Part shown: positions 27,192-35,814 of the stretch, piece after piece | Numbering within the stretch: the first letter of the stretch is position 1 | How the letters are laid out: each line of letters begins with the position of its first letter | Assembly (NCBI RefSeq): GCF_025154075.1 | Contig: NZ_JAOAMU010000001.1 | Span: 1 to 64,000 of the forward strand | Origin: Chryseobacterium herbae | GTDB taxonomy: Bacteria; Bacteroidota; Bacteroidia; Flavobacteriales; Weeksellaceae | Direction of reading: 5' to 3' | Length of the DNA: 64,000 nucleotides | Translations under genes and position numbers: made by a program | The notes under the pieces: model-generated | What the model was told of the DNA's origin: nothing | Databases searched by the model: none | The model's input: the letters and a program-made list of their open reading frames with translations, nothing else

Positions 27192-27923
27192 ATGAAAAAA
27201 GGAAGTCTTTACATTGGATGTTCGGGATTTTATAATAACGACTGGAAAGGGGCGCTATATCCTGAAAACGCCCAAAGTAAAGACTTTCTTACTTTATATT
27301 CCGAGGTTTTCAATACGGTGGAGATCAATTCTACGTTTTACAGAAAACCTACCGCAAAAACACTTCTAAAATGGCATGATGAAACGCCCGACGATTTTAA
27401 GTTCTTCATCAAAATTCCGAAAGCCATTTCCCATGAAAAACGTCTGAAAGAAGCCAAAGAAGATATTTCGGAATTCTGCGCCCATATTCAGGCTCACTTA
27501 AAAGAAAAGCTTTCCGGGTTTCTGTATCAGTTTCCGCCGTCTTTTAAAAAATCGCAGGAAAATATGGACTTGATTGTATCCAACCTTGATTTTAAATATG
27601 CAAATGTCATTGAATTCCGCCATGAATCCTGGTGGACGGATGAAATTTTTACTCTTTTAAAAGATCATAATATCATTTTTTCCGGGGTAAGCTTTCCTGG
27701 TAATCTTCCTGAAGATTTAATCATCAATCATCCTGAAATCCTCTATTATAGGCTCCATGGAAAACCGGTCCTTTATAAATCCGAGTACAGCTCAGAATTC
27801 ATTGATGCTATTGCGGAAAAAATCAAACAATCAGAAAGAAAAGCATTTATATTTTTCAATAATACCTGGGGAACTGCTGCGATTAAGAATGCGCTGTATC
27901 TTAAGAAAATTTTAGAGAAATAA
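27192..27923 (+). CDS. DUF72 (YecE-like) protein
   Basis: 243 residues, TIM-barrel-like. Characteristic blocks are YIGCSGFYNNDWKG at the start, FNTVEINSTFYRKP, FKFFIKIPKAISHEKRL, VIEFRHESWW, and YYRLHGKP near the end. The family is widespread and its reaction is not established. It starts 5 bp after copA and is probably co-transcribed, which may reflect only genome packing. Confidence 0.85.
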   Translation: MKKGSLYIGCSGFYNNDWKGALYPENAQSKDFLTLYSEVFNTVEINSTFYRKPTAKTLLKWHDETPDDFKFFIKIPKAISHEKRLKEAKEDISEFCAHIQAHLKEKLSGFLYQFPPSFKKSQENMDLIVSNLDFKYANVIEFRHESWWTDEIFTLLKDHNIIFSGVSFPGNLPEDLIINHPEILYYRLHGKPVLYKSEYSSEFIDAIAEKIKQSERKAFIFFNNTWGTAAIKNALYLKKILEK

Positions 27924-27924
27924 T

Positions 27925-28749
27925 TTATTTTTCTATCAAAACATCCACATTAATGGAAGGCTCTCCTGCTGAGAACTTTTTCCATTCCCCAAAATAATTT
28001 CGGTAATAGGTATTTTTAGAAAACGCGAAAATATTTCCTCCCAAAAAAAGTTTCCCTTTAAAATCTTCGGAAGCCCTTACGGAAACAAAGAAATCCTCAT
28101 TCAACCAAATGCTTTTATCATTCAGATCTAAAGAAATGGTATTGTCCCGAATATCTTCTTTGGTTATCGTTAACTTCAACGTTTCATTCATCATTGATTC
28201 TCCCGGAAAATCACCTGCAGATTTTTGAATATCAAAGATCAGAGTAATAGGTTCCTCAATGGCAAAAGAAGAGAGATTAAGATTGATCTTTTTTACCTTT
28301 AGTTTTCTTTGGTTCTTAATCTTTATAGCATATTCTCTGAAAATTTTCTTTACATCCTGAGAATCATAACCGCAATACACTCTTTTTGAATTTCTGGTTC
28401 CAAAATTCTTTTGAGAATATTTTTTTGGAATAATATTGACATTTTCAATTTCAAATGCTTTTTTATTGAGTGAAATATCATATTTCTGTAAAGCTTCAAA
28501 ATCTGAAATCTTGATCTTAAAAGGTTCGTATCCGTTTACCTCTACTTTCAATATTTTATTTTTATCTAAACCTGTAATATCAATAAGGTATTTTCCTTCC
28601 TGATCGGTAATACTTCCGGTATCTTCATTCTCAATTCCGATTCTGGCATCTGTAATGGGCTGATGCTTTTCTGAAAAGATGGTTCCTGAAATCTTCTGAG
28701 CAGATAAATTGGCCGTAACCAGAAGAATAAATAGATATTTAAAATTCAT
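27925..28749 (-). CDS. Secreted protein with carboxypeptidase-regulatory-like domain
   Basis: 274 residues from the ATG at 28749, which begins a clean signal peptide (MNFKYLFILLVTANLSAQ); the frame is open 15 codons further up but that start would bury the signal. Residues 19-100 match the CarboxypepD_reg-like (beta-sandwich) domain common in Bacteroidetes outer-membrane proteins (ISGTIFSEKHQPITDARIGI and the DQEGKYLI turn). The rest has no recognised domain. It converges with the DUF72 gene with a one-base gap. Confidence 0.75.
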   Translation of the reverse strand: MNFKYLFILLVTANLSAQKISGTIFSEKHQPITDARIGIENEDTGSITDQEGKYLIDITGLDKNKILKVEVNGYEPFKIKISDFEALQKYDISLNKKAFEIENVNIIPKKYSQKNFGTRNSKRVYCGYDSQDVKKIFREYAIKIKNQRKLKVKKINLNLSSFAIEEPITLIFDIQKSAGDFPGESMMNETLKLTITKEDIRDNTISLDLNDKSIWLNEDFFVSVRASEDFKGKLFLGGNIFAFSKNTYYRNYFGEWKKFSAGEPSINVDVLIEK

Positions 28750-29015
28750 CAGATAAAATAATTCCCGAATATAGGAAGAATAAGGAAACCTCAATACAAA
28801 TAGAAAAAATAAATGGATTTACTATTTATAAATGTTAAAATTAACAAATACAAAAACATAATCTACAAACCCGCTATTCTATCTGAAATATGCTTTAAAA
28901 TAAAGTCCTTAAAATAAACTTAAAAAGTAAAAATTTAACAAATGATGGCATATAATTTGTTAACATTTCAGCACTATTTTAACGATTTTTAACTATTTAA
29001 ATCTCCATTATCTTT

Positions 29016-29882
29016 ATGAAAAAAAAATTTGGGGAAAAGTCAAGAAACATGACTTTTCTTGGGATGACTGCATTGATGAGTGCGGCCTCACTTGTATTCA
29101 ACAGCTGTAATGACAAAACCGATGTGAAAGAATCTGCTCAGATTATTTCACAGGAACATCCCACCGTACAAACGGTCCCCCAAATAGATGATGAGAGCGT
29201 AGAAACCGATAAAAGAATTATCTACCTTACTTTTGATGATGGTCCCAACCAAGGAACGGAAAATCTTCTTAAAATCTTAAACAAAAGAAATGTTTGTGCG
29301 ACTGCTTTTCTGGTAGGGAAACATGCCTATGGAAGCAAGAGACAGAAAGATGATTTGGAGCTGCTGAAAAGCAACCCTCTGATCGAACTGGCCAATCACA
29401 GCTTTACCCATGCCCATAACAAATACACAGATTTTTACAAAAATGCCGATGCTGTTGTCCGTGATTTTGACATCGCAAAAGACAGTCTGAAGCTTTACGA
29501 TAAAATAGCAAGAACTCCGGGCAGAAATATCTGGAGACTGAACAATATTAACGTTACGGATATTAAAGGCTCAACCGATGCCGCCAATGGCCTTAGAAAA
29601 GCAGGCTACAAAGTAATCGGATGGGATCTTGAATGGAGACCTTCTCAAAAAATGACTTTGAAAGGCAGCCACGAAGCCATGATCAAAAAGGTAGACAGTA
29701 TTTTCCTTAATGATCTGGAAAAAACATCAAGACACCTGGTTTTCCTTACCCATGACCAATATCTGAGAGATGCAGATTCTATCAATGAGCTGGACATGTT
29801 TATTGAAAAGCTGCAAAAAAGCAACAAATTTGTGTTCAGGAAGATCTCGCAGTATCCGAAGATTAATGATATTCTGAATTAA
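29016..29882 (+). CDS. NodB-type polysaccharide deacetylase, lipoprotein
   Basis: 288 residues with an N-terminal basic region, a hydrophobic segment and lipobox-like FNSC (C31). The NodB domain has the motif-1 aspartates in LTFDDGPNQGT and the zinc-binding HSFTHAH (motif 2). Later come the TPGRNIWRL arginine and WDLEW. This is the CE4 carbohydrate esterase fold, which removes N-acetyl groups from chitin oligomers or peptidoglycan; the substrate here is unknown. Heptamer repeats follow it. Confidence 0.88.
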   Translation: MKKKFGEKSRNMTFLGMTALMSAASLVFNSCNDKTDVKESAQIISQEHPTVQTVPQIDDESVETDKRIIYLTFDDGPNQGTENLLKILNKRNVCATAFLVGKHAYGSKRQKDDLELLKSNPLIELANHSFTHAHNKYTDFYKNADAVVRDFDIAKDSLKLYDKIARTPGRNIWRLNNINVTDIKGSTDAANGLRKAGYKVIGWDLEWRPSQKMTLKGSHEAMIKKVDSIFLNDLEKTSRHLVFLTHDQYLRDADSINELDMFIEKLQKSNKFVFRKISQYPKINDILN

Positions 29883-29951
29883 ATGTAACAATGTAATAAT
29901 CTAACAGTGTAACAATTGAATGATGCAGGAATACATTACATTGGTGGTAAA

Positions 29952-30007
29952 CTAGCAACTAGCAACTAGCAACTAGCAACTAGCAACTAGCAACTAGCAA
30001 CTAGCAA
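29952..30007 (+). repeat. Eight perfect tandem copies of CTAGCAA
   Basis: Exactly 56 bases, eight perfect heptamers, between the NodB gene and the PLP homeostasis gene. Upstream (29883-29925) are TGTAACAATG-type degenerate units like those at 44233-44410. Confidence 0.95.
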
Positions 30008-30070
30008 AAGTCAATAACTATTTTACAGATTCATTAGTTTTTTCCTTTTATAATTCAGAAATTTGCATTT

Positions 30071-30730
30071 ATGGGTATTCAAGAAAATTATACAGCAATA
30101 AAAGATCAGCTTCCGGCGGGAGTTCAGTTGGTAGCAGTTTCAAAAACGCATCCGGTTGAGGCTGTGCAGGAGGTTTATGATCTGGGACAGAAAGTTTTTG
30201 GCGAAAACAAAGTTCAGGAGCTAATGGAGAAATATCCTCTCCTGCCCAAAGATATAGAATGGCACCTGATCGGGCATCTGCAGACGAATAAAGTAAAACA
30301 CATCGCTCCTTTCATTGATACCATCCAAAGTGTGGACTCAGAAAAACTTCTGGCTGAGATCAGTAAAGAAGCAGGGAAGAACGACAGAACGATTAAGGTA
30401 TTGCTTCAGGTGAAAATTGCGGCTGAGGAAAGTAAATTCGGACTTGAGATAGATGAGGCGAAATTTCTATTTCAAAAATATATTGACGGGGGATTTTCCA
30501 ATGTCGAAATTACTGGACTTATGGGCATGGCCACATTTACGGATGATAAAGATCAGGTAAAAAGTGAATTTTTAATTTTAAAAGGGCTTTTTGATGAATT
30601 AAATCAGTTAAAAACACTTAAAACATTATCTATGGGAATGAGTGATGATTTCCCTTCTGCCATTGAATGCGGTGCCAATTCCGTGAGGGTTGGATCTGCT
30701 ATTTTCGGGAGAAGAGATTACTCAAAATAG
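30071..30730 (+). CDS. YggS/PLPBP family pyridoxal phosphate homeostasis protein
   Basis: 219 residues, an alanine-racemase-like barrel. The PLP lysine is in LVAVSKTHP (K25). Other family blocks are VFGENKVQEL, WHLIGHLQTNK, GLMGMAT, and SMGMSDDFPSAIECGANSVRVGSAIFG. The protein binds PLP and tunes amino-acid and PLP pools without known catalysis. A one-mismatch -10 box (GAAATTTG) precedes it. Confidence 0.93.
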   Translation: MGIQENYTAIKDQLPAGVQLVAVSKTHPVEAVQEVYDLGQKVFGENKVQELMEKYPLLPKDIEWHLIGHLQTNKVKHIAPFIDTIQSVDSEKLLAEISKEAGKNDRTIKVLLQVKIAAEESKFGLEIDEAKFLFQKYIDGGFSNVEITGLMGMATFTDDKDQVKSEFLILKGLFDELNQLKTLKTLSMGMSDDFPSAIECGANSVRVGSAIFGRRDYSK

Positions 30731-30773
30731 TATATTTAGGTATGGTTTTTGCTAATAATTGAATCAAAAAATC

Positions 30774-30781
30774 TAAATTTG
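30774..30781 (+). promoter_or_regulatory. TAnnTTTG -10 box for the NtrC-like gene
   Basis: TAAATTTG, 5 bp before the ATG at 30787, so the leader would be very short. Confidence 0.5.
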
Positions 30782-30786
30782 CAACT

Positions 30787-31971
30787 ATGCAAAAAATCCT
30801 TATTGTAGAAGACGAAAAAGCAATCTCGGGAGTATTACACAGTATCCTTTCTGATGAACTTACCGATTACGAATTTGTTATCGCTGAAGATGGCCTTGAG
30901 GGCTACAAACAGATAGAAAAAGAAGATTTCGCATTGGTGATCTCCGATATCAAGATGCCTAAACTTTCCGGAACGGAACTTTTAAAGCAAAGCATGATCT
31001 TGAAGCCTGAAAGTACATTTGTGATGATCTCGGGCCATGCAGACATCGATTCTGCTGTTTCCTGTTTAAAGGAAGGTGCATACGACTTTATTTCCAAACC
31101 TATCGATATCAACAGACTGATTACAAGCGTTAAAAATGCTTTAGCTAAAGAAAGTCTGAAAAAGGAAAATAAAAATCTCCAAACTGAAAATAAGACCTTA
31201 AAAAGAAAGGTCAACAAAAAATACCAGATGATCGGTGATTCTCCTGCTTTGAAAAAAATTCAGGATATGATCGAAAAAGTAGCTGTTTCCGATGCCAGAG
31301 TTCTGATTACCGGACCAAATGGAGCAGGAAAAGAGTTGGTAGCTCATGCTATTCACAACCAAAGTGAGCGTGCAAGAGGTCCTATGATTGAGGTCAACTG
31401 TGCGGCTATTCCGTCTGAACTTATTGAATCTGAACTTTTCGGGCACGTAAAAGGTTCTTTTACAGGCGCTATTAAAGACAAGCAGGGAAAATTTGAGCAG
31501 GCTAACGGAGGTACCATCTTTTTGGATGAGATCGGAGATATGAGTCTTATTGCTCAGGCTAAAGTCTTGAGAGCATTGCAGGAAAGCAAAGTTTCTCCTG
31601 TGGGAAGCGATAAGGAAATAAAAGTTGATGTAAGAGTCATTGCAGCAACCAATAAAAACATGCAGAAGGAAATTGAGGAAGGGAAATTCAGGGAAGACCT
31701 TTACCACAGGCTTTCTGTGATTGAAATCTACGTTCCACCATTGGATGACAGAAAAGATGATATCAAATTGTTAGTAGATCATTTTTCCGGTATGATTGCC
31801 GATGAACATGGTACTGCCGTGAAAAAATTTGATGATAAAGCAATTGATGCGCTTAAAGTGCTTTCATGGACCGGAAATATCAGAGAACTGAGAAATGTTG
31901 TGGAAAGATTAATTATTCTTGGCGGAAATTCTGTTTCCGAGGAGGATGTTGCAAGTTTTGTAAGGAAATAA
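30787..31971 (+). CDS. NtrC-like response regulator without a DNA-binding domain
   Basis: 394 residues. The receiver domain has acidic E8-D9 and phospho-acceptor D54 (ISDIKMP), with K104 in SKP. It is followed by an AAA+ sigma-54-activator domain: Walker A GPNGAGKE (176-183), the sigma-54 loop GSFTGA (223-228, GAFTGA in most members), and Walker B GGTIFLDEIG (241-250). The C-terminus stops at SEEDVASFVRK with no Fis-type HTH, so it is shorter than NtrC (about 470). Such forms could act from solution or may have lost promoter binding. A strong terminator follows; no histidine kinase gene is adjacent. Confidence 0.9.
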   Translation: MQKILIVEDEKAISGVLHSILSDELTDYEFVIAEDGLEGYKQIEKEDFALVISDIKMPKLSGTELLKQSMILKPESTFVMISGHADIDSAVSCLKEGAYDFISKPIDINRLITSVKNALAKESLKKENKNLQTENKTLKRKVNKKYQMIGDSPALKKIQDMIEKVAVSDARVLITGPNGAGKELVAHAIHNQSERARGPMIEVNCAAIPSELIESELFGHVKGSFTGAIKDKQGKFEQANGGTIFLDEIGDMSLIAQAKVLRALQESKVSPVGSDKEIKVDVRVIAATNKNMQKEIEEGKFREDLYHRLSVIEIYVPPLDDRKDDIKLLVDHFSGMIADEHGTAVKKFDDKAIDALKVLSWTGNIRELRNVVERLIILGGNSVSEEDVASFVRK

Positions 31972-31998
31972 TTTAATTAAACATTAAATATATTATAA

Positions 31999-32032
31999 AA
32001 ATTTGCAGTAGCCTTACTGCAAATTTTTTTTT
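31999..32032 (+). terminator. Terminator after the NtrC-like gene
   Basis: A 12-bp stem AAATTTGCAGTA (31999-32010) pairs with 32015-32026 and is followed by a T run. Confidence 0.9.
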
Positions 32033-32075
32033 GACCTTTTTTAAGTATTAAACTATATATGAATCATAAAATATT

Positions 32076-33434
32076 ATGAGCTTTTTAAACAAAAACTACA
32101 CGAAAGAATGCCTGACTCTGGCTCTACCTGTAATGCTTACGCAGGTGGGGCAGGTCTCGGTGAATTTGTTCGACAATATTATTGTCGGAAAACTTTTAGG
32201 TGCAGATGCCCTTGCTTCTGTTTCATTGGGAAATGCTGTGTTTTTCTCGGTGTTTGTATTGGCGCTGGGATTTTCATTTGCTATTCCTCCGCTGGTTTCT
32301 GAAGCACACTCCAAGCAGGACCACGGAACTATTAATTCTGTATTCAGCCACGGATTCGTGATCAATATGTCTGTGGGAATTATTTTAACGGCCGTTTTGC
32401 TTTTGGGAATGCCACTACTCTATCAATCCGGGCAGCCGGCAAAGATCATTCCTAATACGGTAGATTTCCTGGGCATTATGGCGATCAGTATGATCCCGTT
32501 TATGGCTTTTCAGACGCTTCGTGAGGTTTCCGAAGGACTTTCCTATACCATAGGCGTAACCAAGGCTACGATCATTGCGAATATCATCAACATTGTCCTG
32601 AACTATGTTTTAATCAAAGGGATCTGGATCTTTCCGGAAATGGGTGTAAAAGGTTCAGCTTTAGCAACATTGATCTCCAGAATTTTCATGGTGGTTTTCT
32701 TGTATGTTGTATTGGTGAAAGAGAAAAAAACAAGACGCTATATCAAAGATTTTTCTTTAAAAATACAGGTGTTCTCCAAAAATATGTTCGATAAAATGGT
32801 GAAACTGGGTCTGCCAACTGCTTTACAGATGTTCTTTGAAGTAACGGCTTTTGCAGGTGCTGCCTTTATCTGTGGACTGATCTCCGCTCACGATATTGCT
32901 TCTCACCAGATCGCCTTGAGTATGGCTTCATTTACCTTCAACCTTTGTGTAGGATTCAGTGTGGCTTCAACGGTCATGATCGGAAGAAAGCTGGGTGAAC
33001 AAAATTTTGTTGAATTAAGAAAAGTCGGGATCAATAACCTGAAGATATCTTTTATTTTCATGTGTATCTGCGGATTGTTCTTTGTTCTGGGAAGAAATAT
33101 CCTTCCGACTTTCTTTACTAAAAAAGAAGAAGTTGAAGTGATTATGCTGGCTTCAAAACTAATGATTATCGCAGCCTTATTCCAGCTTTCAGATGGGATT
33201 CAGGTAACGGCTTTAGGGATGCTGAGAGGTCTTCAGGATGTAAAAATTCCATCGATCTATACTTTTATCGCCTACTGGGTGATTACGATTCCTTTAGGGT
33301 ATTTCTTGTGCGTCACTTTAAAAATGGGTGCTTTCGGAATGTGGATCGCTTTAGGATTGGGACTTACCGTTTCAGCGGTTTTCCTGGTGAAACGATTTCT
33401 CAATATGTCCGCGAAGAGAATTAAGCAGAATTAA
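32076..33434 (+). CDS. MATE family efflux transporter
   Basis: 452 residues, about twelve hydrophobic segments in two related halves. The N-terminal half starts LTLALPVMLTQVGQVSVNLFDNIIVGKLLGA and the C-terminal half GLPTALQMFFEVTAFAGAAFICG, each the expected MATE helix-1 pattern. Members export drugs or metabolites using H+ or Na+ gradients. The substrate cannot be read from sequence. It is monocistronic. Confidence 0.92.
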   Translation: MSFLNKNYTKECLTLALPVMLTQVGQVSVNLFDNIIVGKLLGADALASVSLGNAVFFSVFVLALGFSFAIPPLVSEAHSKQDHGTINSVFSHGFVINMSVGIILTAVLLLGMPLLYQSGQPAKIIPNTVDFLGIMAISMIPFMAFQTLREVSEGLSYTIGVTKATIIANIINIVLNYVLIKGIWIFPEMGVKGSALATLISRIFMVVFLYVVLVKEKKTRRYIKDFSLKIQVFSKNMFDKMVKLGLPTALQMFFEVTAFAGAAFICGLISAHDIASHQIALSMASFTFNLCVGFSVASTVMIGRKLGEQNFVELRKVGINNLKISFIFMCICGLFFVLGRNILPTFFTKKEEVEVIMLASKLMIIAALFQLSDGIQVTALGMLRGLQDVKIPSIYTFIAYWVITIPLGYFLCVTLKMGAFGMWIALGLGLTVSAVFLVKRFLNMSAKRIKQN

Positions 33435-33515
33435 GAGGTTGGAAGCAGGAAGAAGGAGGATGGAAGTTACTATAGGGTTTTTCATTTCTGATAGTTTGGT
33501 GAAATTTAATCAGCA
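33435..33515. repeat. Dispersed intergenic repeat, copy 1
   Basis: AGGAGGATGGAAGTTACT, then GGTGAAATTTA about 35 bases later. It is imperfectly repeated at 35660-35750. Confidence 0.55.
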
Positions 33516-33610
33516 AAAAAACCGATTAAAACCGCATTGTAATTATCCCTGAGGTTGAATAACTTCTCTATTCCCACTTCGGTGTTTCGAACATTATAAA
33601 AATTTTAATA

Positions 33611-33649
33611 AAAAAGCTGCGCGAAGTCTTCGACTTCGCGCAGCTTTTT
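33611..33649 (+). terminator. Strong hairpin terminator, shared repeat core
   Basis: An 18-bp stem (33611-33628 with 33632-33649) contains GCGCGAAGTC/GACTTCGCGC around a TTC loop, ending in a T run that overlaps the next promoter region. The same CGCGAAGTC core forms the hairpin at 35037-35069. Confidence 0.8.
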
Positions 33650-33650
33650 A

Positions 33651-33658
33651 TATTTTTG
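33651..33658 (+). promoter_or_regulatory. TAnnTTTG -10 box for the GLPGLI gene
   Basis: TATTTTTG, 31 bp before the ATG at 33690, directly abutting the terminator T run. Confidence 0.5.
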
Positions 33659-33689
33659 GCCTCGCTATTAAACAGAATCAATAAAAATC

Positions 33690-34517
33690 ATGAAAAAAAT
33701 TATATGCCTGCTCGCTTTGTATGCAGGTTCATTCTATCAATCACAAACCAACAGATTTATTTATGAACTTCAGTACCGGAAAGAGGGTTCGGAAGATTAC
33801 AGACAAAATCTTATGAATCTTGATATCAGCCCAAAATCCGTCAAGTTTTATGATCAAAAATTTGCAGATTATGATTCCATCAACAAAAAGGCAAATACTG
33901 CTGTTTCGAGATACAGTACAAGAACAGATCAGGTTATTGAAAGAGCACCCAATTCATTTAAAAACAAATGGTACAGAGACTTTTTTGAGTATTTTGTAGT
34001 GAATACCAATGACGAAATGACCTGGAAACTGCTTCAGGAAACCCAACAATACAATGGCTATAAGCTTCAAAAAGCAACCACTGATTTCGGAGGCAGAACA
34101 TGGAATGCATGGTTTTGTAATGAGGTAAACATTAAAGAAGGTCCGTATAAATTCAGAGGACTTCCCGGTCTGATCTTTATTCTGGAAGACACGGATAAAA
34201 ATTTCATCTATAAACTGATCAGCAATAAAAAGCTGGACACCGAATATGACACTAAAGAATTCGTAGAAACCCATTATGGAAAACCGGCGATCCCTATTTC
34301 CAACGAGAAATTTAATAAGTACATCGAAGATTTTTACGAAAATCCGACAAGGACGTTAGCAGAAAGTATAAAAAACGGTCAGAAAACCTCTTTTAAGAAC
34401 GAAAGTATAGAAACGATTGAAGAGCTCAACAGCAAAAAAGCAATGCTTCAGAACGGGATAAAAAGCCGTTATATTTACATTGAAAGGGATAAGGAACCTT
34501 CTTTTAAAACGAAATAA
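33690..34517 (+). CDS. GLPGLI family secreted protein
   Basis: 275 residues with a signal peptide ending near residue 17 (FYQSQ). The family-defining motif is present as GPYKFRGLPGLIFIL (about residues 153-167). GLPGLI proteins are near-exclusive to Bacteroidetes and of unknown role, often found beside TonB-dependent receptors; none is seen here. The following gene starts 11 bp later. Confidence 0.88.
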   Translation: MKKIICLLALYAGSFYQSQTNRFIYELQYRKEGSEDYRQNLMNLDISPKSVKFYDQKFADYDSINKKANTAVSRYSTRTDQVIERAPNSFKNKWYRDFFEYFVVNTNDEMTWKLLQETQQYNGYKLQKATTDFGGRTWNAWFCNEVNIKEGPYKFRGLPGLIFILEDTDKNFIYKLISNKKLDTEYDTKEFVETHYGKPAIPISNEKFNKYIEDFYENPTRTLAESIKNGQKTSFKNESIETIEELNSKKAMLQNGIKSRYIYIERDKEPSFKTK

Positions 34518-34528
34518 CTTTTTTAAAA

Positions 34529-35017
34529 ATGGATTTAAGTATAGAAGAAATACGAAGACATGCTATCTTCGATCCTACATTTGGAAGATTAGAAATCATT
34601 ATTGAAGGTTTAAATAAGGCAATAGTATATTTCAGAGGAAGCGAACTGGCAATTGACTGGTGGGGCTCATTGGACGAGAAAAAGGAATATGAGTCCATGT
34701 ACAAACTTGCAATTTTAGCCATTGAAGACTATTTAAGATTAACAATAAAGGATTTTTTTGACATTCATGAAGAAAAAGATTATATACCTGTTTATAAATC
34801 CGAGCCCCATATTGATCTGATTTTTCTTTTAGCTGATTATATAAAATCAAATTCAAAAGCATCCGAAGAATCATTCAGCAAGTTTGATCTAAATATAGAT
34901 GACTATCCTATTTATCATGGTATTGTAATCCTGAATAAAGATCAAGATTTAAATGAAATTCTCAAAAAACTGAAGGAGTATAGAGCTAAGCTTATCGATT
35001 TAAAATATCCGGAATAG
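34529..35017 (+). CDS. Acidic cytoplasmic protein of unknown function
   Basis: 162 residues, acidic, with no signal peptide, membrane segment or recognised motif. The first 55 residues look like a beta-rich domain (FGRLEIIIEGLNKAIVYFRG, AIDWWGS), and the rest is helical. It lies 11 bp after the GLPGLI gene, as if co-transcribed. Small acidic proteins of this style include toxin-immunity proteins, but there is no toxin nearby, so this is only a possibility. Confidence 0.6.
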   Translation: MDLSIEEIRRHAIFDPTFGRLEIIIEGLNKAIVYFRGSELAIDWWGSLDEKKEYESMYKLAILAIEDYLRLTIKDFFDIHEEKDYIPVYKSEPHIDLIFLLADYIKSNSKASEESFSKFDLNIDDYPIYHGIVILNKDQDLNEILKKLKEYRAKLIDLKYPE

Positions 35018-35036
35018 ATCTGATTCTATTCCTTAC

Positions 35037-35069
35037 GAATTTCGCGAAGTCTCCGACTTCGCGAAATTC
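35037..35069. terminator. Bidirectional-looking hairpin with shared CGCGAAGTC core
   Basis: A perfect 15-bp stem (35037-35051 with 35055-35069, TCC loop) lies between convergent genes. A smaller GGAATAGA/TCTATTCC hairpin precedes it at 35011-35032. The stem core matches the hairpin at 33611-33649. Confidence 0.75.
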
Positions 35070-35081
35070 ATTTTATATCAA

Positions 35082-35582
35082 TTACCCAACCCTTTTCCCT
35101 AAAATCGTCAAGCTCCTTTCTATCCCGTCCAGAACCGCTACGTTGGGAAACATTCCCCATTCTTCAAATCCGAAATATCTGAAGAGTTTCATACTGGCCT
35201 CATTATGAGAAAAGATAAATCCGAGAAGCGTTTTAATTCCCAAGCCGGGTGCCCGATAGATGCAGTATTCCATTACTTTTTTTCCAAAGCCTTTTCCTCT
35301 GCAGGATTCGTCCAGATAAATACTCATTTCAACCGTTCCATTGTATGCGGGTCTTCCATAAAACGAGGAAAAACTTACCCAACCAACTGTTTCATGATTA
35401 TTTTCAATAATCCAAAGCGGTCTTGTTTCAGGATTGTGTTCTTCAAACCATTCTTTTCTGCTTTCTACAGACACATTTTCAGTATCTGCAGTCACCAGTC
35501 TTGAAGGAATGGTAGAATTGTAGATCTCAACTATCTTTTCTAAATCTTTCAGGTCAGCATCTCTGAATTGTAAGTCTTGCAT
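35082..35582 (-). CDS. GNAT acetyltransferase, phosphinothricin acetyltransferase-like
   Basis: 166 residues. It has the GNAT fold with the acetyl-CoA loop in CRGKGFGKKVMEYC and a late MKLFRYFGFEEWG motif. The order RDADLKDLEKIVEIYN, GWVSFSSFYGRPAYNGTVEMSIYL resembles the PAT/YwnH subgroup that acetylates phosphinothricin, methionine sulfone or similar amino acids. Actual substrate unknown. Confidence 0.85.
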   Translation of the reverse strand: MQDLQFRDADLKDLEKIVEIYNSTIPSRLVTADTENVSVESRKEWFEEHNPETRPLWIIENNHETVGWVSFSSFYGRPAYNGTVEMSIYLDESCRGKGFGKKVMEYCIYRAPGLGIKTLLGFIFSHNEASMKLFRYFGFEEWGMFPNVAVLDGIERSLTILGKRVG

Positions 35583-35608
35583 TTTATAGGTTCGGTTTTA
35601 TTTCTCTA

Positions 35609-35616
35609 CAAAAATA
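35609..35616 (-). promoter_or_regulatory. TAnnTTTG -10 box for the PAT-like gene
   Basis: TATTTTTG on the minus strand, 26 bp before the ATG at 35582. Confidence 0.5.
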
Positions 35617-35659
35617 AGAAGTAAAAAACTTTTAAGGGTAGAGATTCAATCAATAATTG

Positions 35660-35814
35660 CAACTAATGTTGGGATGGAAGTTGGAAGAGGGAGGATGGAA
35701 GTTACTGTTCGGCTTTCATTTAAACAACCTGGTGAAATTTAGTAAAGTAAAAACAGTACTAGCTGTGTTTTCGCACTCCATAACTTCCCTCTTCCATCCT
35801 CCACCTTCCCTACT
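35660..35814. repeat. Dispersed intergenic repeat, copy 2, with inverted arms
   Basis: GGAGGATGGAAG (35690-35701) matches CTTCCATCCTCC (about 35791-35802) in inverted orientation. The left part also matches 33435-33515. Confidence 0.6.

Noticed and set aside
29952..30007. CRISPR array
   Set aside because: Units are only 7 bases with no spacers.
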